Shown here in pieces: positions 8,748 to 17,265 of a stretch of 63,506 nt of DNA. The stretch lies in NCBI RefSeq assembly GCF_025753815.1, contig NZ_JAOWRF010000231.1, positions 1-63,506 of the forward strand. Direction: 5' to 3'. The stretch comes from Plectonema radiosum NIES-515. Its GTDB lineage: Bacteria; Cyanobacteriota; Cyanobacteriia; Cyanobacteriales; Nostocaceae. The notes below the pieces were generated by a model. The model ran no database searches and was not told where the DNA came from. It saw only the letters and a program-made list of their open reading frames with translations. Within the stretch, counting starts at the first letter, position 1, and every line of letters begins with the position of its first letter. The position numbers were made by a program, and so were the translations under genes.

Positions 8748-9245
8748 ATGACTGCTTCTGAATCTAAAGTCACCCGTTTCTATAATCAAGAAGATGTGCA
8801 GCAAATTCTTCATTTAGCGATCGCTCGTCAAGCGGACGATAAAGAAAAAGAATTCTCTTACGAGCAATTGTTAGAAATCGCCGCTGAGTTAGAAATTCCT
8901 CCAGAATCTTTAAAACTAGCAGAGCGCGATTGGTTGGACAAACAAGGAGAAATGCAACAGCGTCAAGCTTTTAACCTCTATCGCCAAAAAAGATTAAAGA
9001 AGCGTTTTGGCAAGTATGCAATTGTTAATAGTGTTTTAATGTTAGTTAATTTAGTTAGTAGTGGTGGTCTTTCGTGGTCGCTTTACATTTTATTATTCTG
9101 GGGACTCGGAGTAGCGCTTGATGCTTGGAGTACTTATCAAACTAACAGCGAAGAATACGAAATTGCTTTTCAAAAATGGCATCGCAAGCATCAAATCAAA
9201 CAAACATTCAACACAGTTTGGAATAAGTTTTTTATCAAATTGTAA
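8748..9245 (+). CDS. 2TM-domain protein
   Basis: 165 residues. The N-terminal 75 residues are charged and helical (FYNQEDVQQILHLAIARQ, AAELEIPPESLKLAERDW). Two hydrophobic helices follow at about 95-112 and 115-130 (YAIVNSVLMLVNLVSSGGLS, YILLFWGLGVALDAW), and a basic C-terminus ends the protein. This is the architecture of the small 2TM family common in cyanobacteria, of unknown function. The 470-bp gap upstream (8283-8747) holds no convincing gene; weak hairpins only. Confidence 0.65.
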   Translation: MTASESKVTRFYNQEDVQQILHLAIARQADDKEKEFSYEQLLEIAAELEIPPESLKLAERDWLDKQGEMQQRQAFNLYRQKRLKKRFGKYAIVNSVLMLVNLVSSGGLSWSLYILLFWGLGVALDAWSTYQTNSEEYEIAFQKWHRKHQIKQTFNTVWNKFFIKL

Positions 9246-9302
9246 ATTGAATTGGGTAATGGGGCATGGGAAAAAGATTTGACTTTATTCCCACGTTCCC
9301 AA

Positions 9303-9926
9303 TTACCAACTAGCAACAGCTTGAGCGATCGCATGACGAGCTTGAGCAAGCGATTGTTCGCGCACATCGTCACCCGCACTCAGGTTTTCTACATGTATAA
9401 AGGAAACGTCCGTAATTCCTATAAAGCCAAAAATCGCCCTTAAATAAGGTTCTTGAAAATCGTATGGTGCAGCGGGACTTCCTTGCGTAAAACTACTACC
9501 ACGAGCCGTAACAATCAGTATCTTTTTGCCTGTAACTAAGCCCTGTAAAGCACCTTGTTCGGTGACAGCGAAGGTACGACCAACGCGAACAATCTGGTCA
9601 ATATAAGCTTTGAAGGTAGATGGTATATTGAAATTGTACATTGGCACACCGAAAACATAGCGATCGGCAGCGAGAAACTCATCTATTAATTCATCAGAAA
9701 TTTTAATTGCTTGATTTAGTTCCGGGGTACGTGCTTGCGGTGGTGAAAAAGCCGCAGCAATCCACGATTCGTCTACATGGGGGACGGGATTGTGTCCTAA
9801 ATCGCGGTAAGCGACTGTATCATCAGGATGAGCGGTTTTCCAGGATGTGACGAACTCATAGGAAAGTTTGCGAGAAAAAGAGCGATCGCTACGAGGACTA
9901 GAATCTATATGCAGGATATGTGCCAT
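9303..9926 (-). CDS. azoR: FMN-dependent NADH-azoreductase
   Basis: 207 residues, the normal AzoR length. The flavodoxin-like fold shows the FMN phosphate-binding HIDSSPRSDRSFSRKLS at the N-terminus, the PMYNFNIPSTFKAYIDQIVRVG block around 95-115 and VTARGSSF at about 140. It reduces quinones and azo compounds with NADH and protects against electrophile stress. The divergently transcribed HxlR-type regulator starts 153 bp away; HxlR/YodB regulators commonly control azoreductases, so regulation by it is likely. Confidence 0.92.
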   Translation of the reverse strand: MAHILHIDSSPRSDRSFSRKLSYEFVTSWKTAHPDDTVAYRDLGHNPVPHVDESWIAAAFSPPQARTPELNQAIKISDELIDEFLAADRYVFGVPMYNFNIPSTFKAYIDQIVRVGRTFAVTEQGALQGLVTGKKILIVTARGSSFTQGSPAAPYDFQEPYLRAIFGFIGITDVSFIHVENLSAGDDVREQSLAQARHAIAQAVASW

Positions 9927-10054
9927 TAATTAATTTCCTCAAAAATTTGAACGCATTTTTGCTCTTTGCAGCGATGCTGCCGATCAATTTAGGCTTTGAC
10001 CTCCATATAGACTTTAAACTATGTAAAGCTAATATAAACAGTAGGCACTTAAAA

Positions 10055-10067
10055 GTAAGATACTTAC
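10055..10067. promoter_or_regulatory. Candidate HxlR operator, GTAAG-ATA-CTTAC
   Basis: A perfect inverted repeat with 5-bp arms and 3-bp centre sits 12 bp before the hxlR-type start codon in the azoR/hxlR divergent promoter region. Related half-sites (AAAAGTAA, TACTTACC) flank it. Binding by the adjacent regulator is inferred from position and symmetry. Confidence 0.42.
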
Positions 10068-10079
10068 CTAAAAGTAACT

Positions 10080-10454
10080 ATGAAAGCTGAAACAGAAAAC
10101 TATAGCAGACTGACTTGTGAAGTAGAAACTACGCTAAAGGTGATTGGTGGACGCTGGAAGGTGTTAATTATTAGAGAATTAATGCCAGGAGTTAAACGCT
10201 TTGGTGAATTACAAAGAGCCTTATCGGGAATTACTCAAAAAATGCTGACTCAGCAACTTAGAGAAATGGAGGAAGATGGTATTATTCATCGAGAAATTTA
10301 CCCACAAATTCCTCCAAAAGTCGAATATTCACTCACACCTTTAGGAAAAAGTCTTCAACCGATTCTTTATGCAATGCATGAATGGGCAGTGCAGCATTAT
10401 TTGGGTGAAAATGCAAGTCAAATTAAGAGCGATCGCATTCCTAACCTCCCTTAG
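10080..10454 (+). CDS. HxlR-family winged-helix regulator
   Basis: 124 residues. The HxlR domain fills the protein: [39 protein letters not shown] is the conserved Cys-containing N-terminus and first helices, [39 protein letters not shown] the recognition helix and wing. Cys12 (LTCEVE) is at the position used for thiol or quinone sensing in YodB-like members. Divergent from azoR across a short promoter region with a palindrome, it probably controls both genes. Confidence 0.88.
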   Translation: MKAETENYSRLTCEVETTLKVIGGRWKVLIIRELMPGVKRFGELQRALSGITQKMLTQQLREMEEDGIIHREIYPQIPPKVEYSLTPLGKSLQPILYAMHEWAVQHYLGENASQIKSDRIPNLP

Positions 10455-10517
10455 AGACGTTCCGTCGTCACGTCTCTACCGCTTTTTTTTGTACAGACGT
10501 GACGACGGAACGTCTCT
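10453..10517. terminator. Perfect 23-bp inverted repeat after the HxlR gene
   Basis: AGAGACGTTCCGTCGTCACG(TCT) at 10453-10475 is exactly complementary to 10495-10517, with a 19-nt loop containing T8. The left arm overlaps the end of the HxlR gene, which stops in it. This is two REP-class GAGACGTTCC units head to head; it could act as a bidirectional terminator between convergent genes. Confidence 0.7.
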
Positions 10518-10541
10518 ATCTAAATCCTATTATTAAATAAT

Positions 10542-10931
10542 TTATTCATTAGTTTGTAAATATTCAATTGCCGCTTCTAATTTTGATGAATAACCTTCAG
10601 CAAATCTTTCAAACCAAAGTCCTTCTGCTGAAAATGGATCTAATTTTTTCAGCCAATCTTCGGCTTGATTTTTCAACCCCTCCAATTTTTGAGCTTTGAG
10701 TTGTTCTTGTTTAATTCGCTCTTGTTCTAATTCTTGTTGCCTTCTGAACTCTTCAGCCGTATCTTTTTCCACAAAATCAGCTTTCACTTGCGCCAATATA
10801 TTATCTATTAAAGATGTCGATTTTGGCGGTGGTTGGATGAATGTTTTTCTTTGTGGTGGTGACTGTTGGGGTGTTGCTGGTTCAGTATATTCACCTTGAA
10901 GTTCAGCCAATAGTTTATCAAGAAAATCCAT
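10542..10931 (-). CDS. Small charged coiled-coil protein next to vWA genes
   Basis: 129 residues, no family recognised. The N-terminus (MDFLDKLLAELQGEY) and a second similar motif (SLIDNILAQVKADFVEK) are short amphipathic helices joined by a Pro/Gln linker. Residues 58-95 are Glu/Lys/Gln-rich and predicted coiled coil. The C-terminus (WLKKLDPFSAEGLWFERFAEGYSSKLEAAIEYLQ) is compact and probably folded. It lies 25 bp downstream of the second vWA gene on the same strand and is probably translated from the same transcript, suggesting a partner or substrate of the vWA proteins. Confidence 0.6.
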   Translation of the reverse strand: MDFLDKLLAELQGEYTEPATPQQSPPQRKTFIQPPPKSTSLIDNILAQVKADFVEKDTAEEFRRQQELEQERIKQEQLKAQKLEGLKNQAEDWLKKLDPFSAEGLWFERFAEGYSSKLEAAIEYLQTNE

Positions 10932-10956
10932 TTTTCAAATCCTGTCAAACGGAAAC

Positions 10957-11562
10957 TTAGTCATTAATAGCATTGAGTAGCACTTCTGATAAACTCAAAT
11001 CTTCCATATCTTCCATTGTGATTGTGTCACAAATATCAAATTTGGCTCCAGCGCTTTGAAGTTCATCATCCAAGACTTTGAGAAAGCGGGTAGCTTGAGC
11101 ATCTTTACCAACTTGAATGAAAGAAATAGCTAGTTCTTCATCGCGATCCATTTGCCTTGAAGCTTCGATAATCACCTTCATTACGGCTTTGCGATCGTCC
11201 GGTTCACCATCAGTTATAACTAAAATTGTCTCACCATTTAACTTAGTTTGACCAGAAGATTTTCGCTGAAAATAGCTATCTAGCGCGTGTTTTAAAACAC
11301 CAGCTAAATCAGTAGTTCCTGAGGGATCGTTTTCTTGGAAAATTTGAGTTACCTTACTCGCTGTCACATTTTCGTAACGCTTAAATCTGCCAGAAAATAC
11401 ATAAAGAGTAATGCCATCTGGATCGAATTGCTCGCATTTACTCGCTAAGGCAAAAGTAGATTCTTGTGCAGTTACCCATCTGGTTTTGCTACCCTTTTGA
11501 TCTGGGGTAGCCATACTGCCGCTTTTGTCGATAATTAAGGTGTAATCGCGATTATCTAACAT
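10957..11562 (-). CDS. vWA-domain protein (copy 2 of a tandem pair)
   Basis: 201 residues, essentially a single von Willebrand factor A domain. The metal-ion-dependent adhesion site is complete: D12-x-S14-x-S16 (DKSGSM), Thr83/84 (SGTTDL) and Asp118 (ITDGEPDD). Such stand-alone cytoplasmic vWA proteins act as metal-dependent protein interaction modules, for example with AAA+ ATPases or in Ter-type stress systems. It is about three quarters identical by eye to the gene upstream, so it arose by tandem duplication. No partner ATPase is in the window. Confidence 0.82.
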   Translation of the reverse strand: MLDNRDYTLIIDKSGSMATPDQKGSKTRWVTAQESTFALASKCEQFDPDGITLYVFSGRFKRYENVTASKVTQIFQENDPSGTTDLAGVLKHALDSYFQRKSSGQTKLNGETILVITDGEPDDRKAVMKVIIEASRQMDRDEELAISFIQVGKDAQATRFLKVLDDELQSAGAKFDICDTITMEDMEDLSLSEVLLNAIND

Positions 11563-11643
11563 TTTTAAATTCTCCTTGTTAGTTAATAGTCAATAGTCTT
11601 GGGTCAATAGTCAAAATATCTTGGACTTTAGATTCTGAGCTTC

Positions 11644-12249
11644 TTAATCAGTAATTGCGTTCATTAATATATCTGCTAAACTCATATCTTCCATCTCATC
11701 TAAAGTGATGGTGTCGCAAATATCAAATTTTGCACCGACACTTTGCAACTGGTCATCTAAAGCTTTCAAGAATTTAGTTGCTTGGGCATCTGAACCAACT
11801 TGAATCATAGATATTCCTAGTTCTTCATCGCGTTCCATCTGCCGTGTAGCGTTGATGATGACCTCAAATACTGCTTTGCGATCGTCTGGTTCACCATCAG
11901 TAACAACTAAAATTGTCTCACCATTCAGCTTAGTTTTGCCGGCTGCTTTGCGCTGAAAGTAATCATTAAGTGCGTTTTGAAGTACACCTGCTAAATTTGT
12001 TGTGCCAGCGGGATCGTTTTCTAAAAATATCTGCGCGACTTTGGCAGATGTTACATCATCGTAACGTTTAAATCTCCCAGAAAATACATAAACAGTCAGA
12101 CCATCGGGGTCAAATTGTTCGCATTTTCTTGCTAAAGCGAGAGTAGATTCTTGAGCTATTTCCCATCTACTTCTACCACCGGCTTGGTCTGGGGTGGACA
12201 TACTACCGCTTTTGTCAAGGATTAATGTGTAATCGCGATCGCTCATCAT
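11644..12249 (-). CDS. vWA-domain protein (copy 1 of a tandem pair)
   Basis: 201 residues with the same complete MIDAS (DKSGSMSTPD, AGTTNL, VTDGEPDD) as the gene 81 bp downstream, and the same acidic C-terminus (GAKFDICDTITLDEMEDMSL). The two proteins align end to end without gaps. The intergenic space holds a short direct repeat (TCAATAGTC). First gene of a probable three-gene unit vWA-vWA-coiled coil. Confidence 0.82.
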   Translation of the reverse strand: MMSDRDYTLILDKSGSMSTPDQAGGRSRWEIAQESTLALARKCEQFDPDGLTVYVFSGRFKRYDDVTSAKVAQIFLENDPAGTTNLAGVLQNALNDYFQRKAAGKTKLNGETILVVTDGEPDDRKAVFEVIINATRQMERDEELGISMIQVGSDAQATKFLKALDDQLQSVGAKFDICDTITLDEMEDMSLADILMNAITD

Positions 12250-12337
12250 ATATTCCTTTAATTGTTACCTGATGCTTCTAGTTTAGCTCTTGCGTAATTG
12301 TTACGGCAGAGAAGTGACAATGCTTTGTAATAATCAT

Positions 12338-13258
12338 TTAAGTAGTCTGACGTTTACTGTAATTTGATACCCAAGGGTCAATCTGGAACTCTGAAGCAAG
12401 AAAATCGATAAAGCAGCACACCTTTGCTGGTATAAAGCGACCTCTTCTGTAAACAGCGTAAATCGGTAAAGGTGTTGGTTGATAGTCGTTGAGAACAACT
12501 TTGACAGCATCCGTATTAACCACATCACGAAATAACCAAATGGGAGAAACCGCAATCCCAACACCAGATAAAACTGCTTCACGCACAGCGGTTGAATTAT
12601 TTGCCTGAAAATTCCCACTGACTTTGACTTTTATCGTTTGTTCTTTAAAATGAAAATGCCATTCATTGCCGGTTGCAAGTCGCGTGTAAACAATGCAATT
12701 ATGATCGATTAGGTCTTTAGGGGAAAGCGGTTCCCCTGAAGAATCAAAATAAGGTGTTGCCCCAATTGTAACGCGCCGAGTTATGCCTATTTGCTGGTAA
12801 ATTAGTGAAGTATCTTCCACGTTGCCAATTCTAATTGCTACATCTACAGCTTCTTCCACCAAGTCAATAAATTGGTCTGTCATCATCAAATCAAGCTTAA
12901 TGTCTGGATAGCGCTCCAGAAATGCTTTCAACAAAGGCATAATAATAAATTGTCCAAAGGAAACCGGACAGTTGACTTTCAGTACACCAAAAGGCTTTTG
13001 TCTTTTTCCCACGCTTGCTTCTGCTTCTGCTACTGCTTCTAAAATTCCTTGACAATGTTCATAAAAACGCTGTCCCTCTTCAGTCACACTCAAGGATCTA
13101 GTAGAACGCACAAGCAATTGCACGTCTAAATATTCTTCTAAAGCAGCAATCTGCTTGCTAATTGTCGGTTGCGTGGTGTTCATTTCCCTTGCGACAGCGG
13201 AGAAACTATTAGTCTCCACTGTCCGCACAAAGCTTTTCATGCAGTCGATGCGATCCAT
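12338..13258 (-). CDS. LysR-family transcriptional regulator
   Basis: 306 residues. The N-terminal winged helix-turn-helix (MDRIDCMKSFVRTVETNSFSAVAREMNTTQPTISKQIAALE) is followed by the LysR substrate-binding domain (GVLKVNCPVSFGQFIIMPLL, DVAIRIGNVEDTSLI, VREAVLSGVGIAVSPIW). It resembles the CrgA/DsdC-like subgroup often found next to oxidoreductases. It is divergent from the SDR gene (114 bp between starts) and probably represses or activates it. The inducer cannot be deduced. Confidence 0.9.
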   Translation of the reverse strand: MDRIDCMKSFVRTVETNSFSAVAREMNTTQPTISKQIAALEEYLDVQLLVRSTRSLSVTEEGQRFYEHCQGILEAVAEAEASVGKRQKPFGVLKVNCPVSFGQFIIMPLLKAFLERYPDIKLDLMMTDQFIDLVEEAVDVAIRIGNVEDTSLIYQQIGITRRVTIGATPYFDSSGEPLSPKDLIDHNCIVYTRLATGNEWHFHFKEQTIKVKVSGNFQANNSTAVREAVLSGVGIAVSPIWLFRDVVNTDAVKVVLNDYQPTPLPIYAVYRRGRFIPAKVCCFIDFLASEFQIDPWVSNYSKRQTT

Positions 13259-13372
13259 TGGGATTCATTCTTATTTGGAATAAATAATATTCTATTTTGC
13301 CGTCTTCTCAAATCAAAATGAATGAATCAAGATGTACATATACAAGCGGACAAGAAAACACAAAGGATTATT

Positions 13373-14110
13373 ATGAACATCAACACATCTGTTGCCCTTG
13401 TGACTGGAGCTAATCGCGGTATCGGTAAAGCATTTGTCGAAGCGTTACATCAAGCTGGTGCAAAACGCATATATGCAACCGCTCGCAATATTGATTCTCT
13501 CAAAAATATCGTCGCGATTGACCCAGAAAGAATTATTCCCATAGCCCTTGATATTACCAATCTTGATTCTATTACAACTGCTGCCCAAAGTTTACAAGAT
13601 GTCAATTTGTTAATTAACAATGCAGGTGTGTTGGGTACGGGTGGATTTTTTAATTCTACTAGCTTAGAAACCGCACATTGGGAAATGGAAACCAATTACT
13701 TCGGCACGCTGCATATGATTCGCGCTTTTGCACCAATTTTAAAACGCAATGGTGGAGGTGCGATCGCTAATTTACTTTCTATTGCTTCGGTTGTGAATGT
13801 GCCTGTATTCGGTTCTTACAGTGCCTCAAAAGCTGCACTTTATTCTCTCACACAAGGAGCAAGAGCAGAATTGGCAGGGCAAGGAACTTTGGTAGTGGGA
13901 ATCTTCCCCGGTCCTGTAGATACTGCTATGTCGGATGGTGTACCTTTAGACAAGGTTCCCCCCAGTCAAATCGCTTTAGCTACATTGCAAGCTCTGGAGC
14001 AAGGCATTGAAGATGTGAATCCAGATCCGGTGTCACAAGAGGTATTTGCAGGTCTTCGGCAAGATCCCAAAGCTGTGGAAAAACAGTTTGCGACAATGTT
14101 GCCTCAGTAA
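13373..14110 (+). CDS. SDR-family oxidoreductase
   Basis: 245 residues from the ATG at 13373, preceded by AAAGGA; an in-frame ATG at 13322 would add 17 residues unlike the family. Classical short-chain dehydrogenase: cofactor loop TGANRGIGKAF, NNAG motif (LLINNAGVLG), Ser of LLSIAS and the YSASK catalytic pair. NAD(P)-dependent; substrate unknown. Regulated presumably by the divergent LysR gene. A REP pair follows at 14145-14218. Confidence 0.88.
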   Translation: MNINTSVALVTGANRGIGKAFVEALHQAGAKRIYATARNIDSLKNIVAIDPERIIPIALDITNLDSITTAAQSLQDVNLLINNAGVLGTGGFFNSTSLETAHWEMETNYFGTLHMIRAFAPILKRNGGGAIANLLSIASVVNVPVFGSYSASKAALYSLTQGARAELAGQGTLVVGIFPGPVDTAMSDGVPLDKVPPSQIALATLQALEQGIEDVNPDPVSQEVFAGLRQDPKAVEKQFATMLPQ

Positions 14111-14144
14111 TTATAGTCATAATCAATGTATTGCTTGTTTAAGC

Positions 14145-14218
14145 GTAGTCAGCCCTTTAGCGCTAAAGTGTTTACGACACATGACGCTCCGCGTTTAAAG
14201 CGCTGAAGTGCTTACTAC
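14145..14218. repeat. Paired REP palindromes (GTAGTC/ TTACTAC class)
   Basis: CTTTAGCGCTAAAG and AAAGCGCTGAAGTGCTT are two hairpins bracketed by GTAG at 14145 and CTAC at 14218, so they face outward like a BIME. Related to the class flanking the RAYT at 20.3 kb. Confidence 0.6.
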
Positions 14219-14269
14219 ATAAGGAGGATATAAGAGTAAAATAACTGCATAGAATTTGTTATGTCGCAG

Positions 14270-14872
14270 TTAATCTTGACTAATCGCACTTGATAAAATA
14301 CCGAGAATTTTCTTAATATCTTTTATATAATATTGACTTAAATCAATAAAAATAGTTTTCTCTTCCAATTTCATAAACTGCCAAATCGTCCCAATAGTTA
14401 CGGCACCATAAATAATCGGAATTTCATTCTCTTCCTTTTGGTTAAATAATTGTGCTGCTATCATTTCTGCCACACATTGTCCCAACCCAAAATTCAGATT
14501 TTCATTTTTGCTTTCTACAATTGTAATTACTGGAGCACGAACTAAAAGCTGTTCTTTGGAAAGACTGATAATAAAATCACAAAAGCCATTTAATCCGCGT
14601 TCGTTATCGACATTAAAATCTACTCCAGAAAATAAACCAATTTGATAGTTGAACTTGCGCCTCAATTCTAATAAAATCGGAGCAATTATCATTTCCGAAC
14701 GAGCTTTTTCGGTATTGATAGAAACCGCTAAATCAACATTTTCCTGGAGGAGGGTTGCTAAAATATCGCTATAATCAACTTCTGGTACATTAGCAAACAA
14801 TCCGGAGCTTTCACTAATTGTTAACCCAAAAGTTTTGATAAGTTCACTCAGCTTAAAATCGCTATAAGCCAT
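14270..14872 (-). CDS. Hypothetical protein, possible PD-(D/E)XK-like fold
   Basis: 200 residues. I recognise the type as a common cyanobacterial hypothetical. CDFIISLS (Asp at about 95) followed about 17 residues later by ITIVESKNEN gives the D...ExK spacing of PD-(D/E)XK nucleases, and an upstream Glu lies in the AEMIIAPILLELRRKF-type helix. Nuclease activity is inferred from motif spacing only. The first ATG (14872) follows AT-rich sequence without a strong ribosome site. No linked restriction or methylase gene. Confidence 0.6.
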   Translation of the reverse strand: MAYSDFKLSELIKTFGLTISESSGLFANVPEVDYSDILATLLQENVDLAVSINTEKARSEMIIAPILLELRRKFNYQIGLFSGVDFNVDNERGLNGFCDFIISLSKEQLLVRAPVITIVESKNENLNFGLGQCVAEMIAAQLFNQKEENEIPIIYGAVTIGTIWQFMKLEEKTIFIDLSQYYIKDIKKILGILSSAISQD

Positions 14873-14926
14873 ATAATATAATGTCCGTGCTCATTAACAT
14901 TAATAAAAACATTGCAACCGTTGTCA

Positions 14927-14951
14927 AGACGTTCCGGTGGAACGTCTCTAC
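14927..14951. repeat. REP-like palindrome, GAGACGTTCC class
   Basis: AGACGTTCCGGTGGAACGTC followed by TCTAC, an almost perfect hairpin upstream of the preceding gene's start. Same class as 50825, 59712 and 62642. Confidence 0.7.
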
Positions 14952-15088
14952 AATATATGTGATTTGTCGGACATGATATAACTTAGCTTTTAATTTGCTT
15001 TATTGCACGTTTTCAGCGCTTAGGAGTCAGAACAAGCTGATGAGTGATTTTGACTGGAATGCGATCGCATCGCATTCCCCAAACTTTT

Positions 15089-16108
15089 CTAGCTCATCCC
15101 CAACACGCTACCAAGCGATCGCACCATATTTTGTGGTTGCATTGCGTCCATTGCAGCGGTAGGTTCATAACCGCAGTGAACCATGCAATCTGCACATTTA
15201 GGATTACCGCTCTTGTGACCGTATTCACTCCAATCTGTTTTTTCTAGCAATTCTTTAAAGGTGCTGTAATAACCTTCATTTAGCAGATAACAGGGTTTTT
15301 GCCAACCGAGGACGCTGTAACTTGGACTACCCCAAGGTGTACATTCATAATCTTTCTCCCCCGTGAGAAAATCTAGAAAAAGCGGGTTGTGATTGAAATC
15401 CCATTTTTTCTCACCTGCTTTGAAGGGTGCAAGAATTTCGCGGAAAAGAGTGCGTGTTTGTTCACGTCCTAAAAAATGCTCTTGATCTGGCGCCCAATCG
15501 TAGCTGTAACCTGGAGAAATTGTCATCCCGTCAATATTCAACGTACCCAAAAAGTCAAAGAACTCTTGCGTTTGTTTGGGTTCTACACCTTCAAAGATGG
15601 TCGTGTTAGTCGCAACCCGAAATCCTTTCGCTTTCGCAGCTTTGATTGCTTTAACAGCAGTATCAAAAACACCTTTGCGATCGACACATTGATCGTGCCA
15701 TTCTCGCAACCCATCTAGATGTACAGTAAATGTTAAATAAGCGGAAGGTTGAAACTTATCCAGGCTCTTTTCTAACAACAACCCATTAGTACACAGATAA
15801 ATATACTTTTTGCGCTCAATTAATCCCTTGACAATTTCACCAATTTGGGGATGTAATAGAGGTTCACCCCCAGGAATGGAGACAACCGGCGCCCCGCATT
15901 CTTCCACTGCTTTGAAACATTGTTCGGGGGTGAGGTTTTGCTTGAGTATGTCTGTGGGATGCTGGATTTTACCGCAACCTGTACAAGCTAAGTTGCAACG
16001 AAATAAAGGTTCTAGCATTAAGACTAGGGGAAAGCGTTTGCGTCCCAAAAGACGCTGAGTCACTAGATACTTCCCGATATCTATCGCTTGTTGTAAGTTA
16101 ATTGCCAT
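15089..16108 (-). CDS. hpnH: Hopanoid biosynthesis radical SAM protein HpnH (adenosylhopane synthase)
   Basis: 339 residues from the ATG at 16108 ([12 protein letters not shown], as in homologues); a GTG 12 bp upstream is too close to the GGAGT ribosome site. HpnH joins a 5'-deoxyadenosyl group to diploptene, the first step of extended (C35) hopanoid synthesis. The radical SAM cluster CNLACTGC provides Cys 38/42/45, [11 protein letters not shown] is the SAM-binding GGE motif, and the C-terminal cysteines ([13 protein letters not shown]) are conserved in HpnH. Normal length. It is downstream of hpnA on the same strand, separated by a REP pair. Confidence 0.93.
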   Translation of the reverse strand: MAINLQQAIDIGKYLVTQRLLGRKRFPLVLMLEPLFRCNLACTGCGKIQHPTDILKQNLTPEQCFKAVEECGAPVVSIPGGEPLLHPQIGEIVKGLIERKKYIYLCTNGLLLEKSLDKFQPSAYLTFTVHLDGLREWHDQCVDRKGVFDTAVKAIKAAKAKGFRVATNTTIFEGVEPKQTQEFFDFLGTLNIDGMTISPGYSYDWAPDQEHFLGREQTRTLFREILAPFKAGEKKWDFNHNPLFLDFLTGEKDYECTPWGSPSYSVLGWQKPCYLLNEGYYSTFKELLEKTDWSEYGHKSGNPKCADCMVHCGYEPTAAMDAMQPQNMVRSLGSVLGMS

Positions 16109-16140
16109 TTCTCGTGTCACTCCTCGGATAAAAATATACC

Positions 16141-16186
16141 GTAGTAAGCGCTTCAGCGCTTAAAAGCACTCTTCGTGCTTACTACG
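16141..16186. repeat. REP pair between hpnH and hpnA
   Basis: GTAGTAAGCGCTTCAGCGCT and, inverted, AGCACTCTTCGTGCTTACTA(C) form two hairpins with outward GTAG/CTAC ends. This is the class associated with the RAYT at 20305. Confidence 0.75.
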
Positions 16187-16191
16187 AGCTT

Positions 16192-17196
16192 CTATAAATT
16201 CACGTATCTGTGAGAGACAAACCAGTTTACAGCATCTTTGAGTGCGGTATTCAAAGATGATTGAGGTAAGTTTAATTCTCGTACTGCCTTTGATGCATTG
16301 TAGTACATGCGTTGCTTCGCCATGCGGACGCCATCGAGGGGAACGTTCGGTTGTTTACCTAAAGGTGCGAGAATTTTTTCATCAATCCAAGCGACACTTA
16401 AAGGTAGCCAAGCTGGTACAGTGCGTTGAGGTGCGCTTAAACCTGTGATTAATTCTAGTTCATCAAGTAGTTCTTTTAAGGTGAGGTTTTGATGTCCTAA
16501 AATATAGCGATCGCCTGATTTTCCTTTTTGCAATGCGAGTAAGTGTCCCCATGCTACATCGCGCACATCAATAAAATTTAAACCTGTATTTAAATATGCT
16601 GGCATTTGACGCCGTAAAAACCGCAGGATAATATCTCCTGTTGGCGTTGGTTTAATATCCAATGGTCCAATGGGACTGCTAGGATTGACTACAACCACCT
16701 CCTGACCTCTACTAGCTGCTTGCATTGCTTCTTGTTCAGCCAAGAACTTAGACTTCTTATAGTCCCCAACAAGTTCCTCAACAGGACTTTGATAAGTTTC
16801 ATCAACAACTCGATCGAATTTTCCCGCACCGATCGCTGCCACGGAACTAGTATAAACTGTACGCTCAATACCTGCTTTCTGCGCTGCTGCTAAAACATTG
16901 CGCGTCCCTAATACATTATTGTGATATAGTGCTTCGCGATCTTTTTGCCAAAGTGAATAATGAGCAGCGACATGAAAAAGATACTGACAACCTTGCATTT
17001 GCTGCCATAAATTCAAGTCGTTTAAATCACCTTTGACAACTTCCACATCCAGTCCTTGAAGATTTCCCAAATTGCTGTTCGGACGCACCAAAGCTTTCAC
17101 AGAGTATCCCTCTTGTAACAGCAACCGCACCAAATTAGCACCGACAAAACCCGTACCACCTGTAACAAAAACACTTTTTGAATTGAGATTTTGCAT
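16192..17196 (-). CDS. hpnA: Hopanoid-associated sugar epimerase HpnA (NAD-dependent epimerase/dehydratase)
   Basis: 334 residues. Extended SDR: VFVTGGTGFVGANLVRLLL nucleotide loop, KALVRPNSN, then YTSSVAA and YKKSKFLAE (the YxxxK pair). The whole protein matches HpnA, an epimerase repeatedly found in hopanoid clusters whose reaction is not firmly known. Directly upstream of hpnH on the same strand. The space to the RND gene contains a repeated AACGCAGATG motif. Confidence 0.88.
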   Translation of the reverse strand: MQNLNSKSVFVTGGTGFVGANLVRLLLQEGYSVKALVRPNSNLGNLQGLDVEVVKGDLNDLNLWQQMQGCQYLFHVAAHYSLWQKDREALYHNNVLGTRNVLAAAQKAGIERTVYTSSVAAIGAGKFDRVVDETYQSPVEELVGDYKKSKFLAEQEAMQAASRGQEVVVVNPSSPIGPLDIKPTPTGDIILRFLRRQMPAYLNTGLNFIDVRDVAWGHLLALQKGKSGDRYILGHQNLTLKELLDELELITGLSAPQRTVPAWLPLSVAWIDEKILAPLGKQPNVPLDGVRMAKQRMYYNASKAVRELNLPQSSLNTALKDAVNWFVSHRYVNL

Positions 17197-17265
17197 TTTT
17201 AACCGCAGATGAACGCAGATGAACGCAGATAGTTCTATAAATTTTATATTCTTCTTCTTTGCGCC

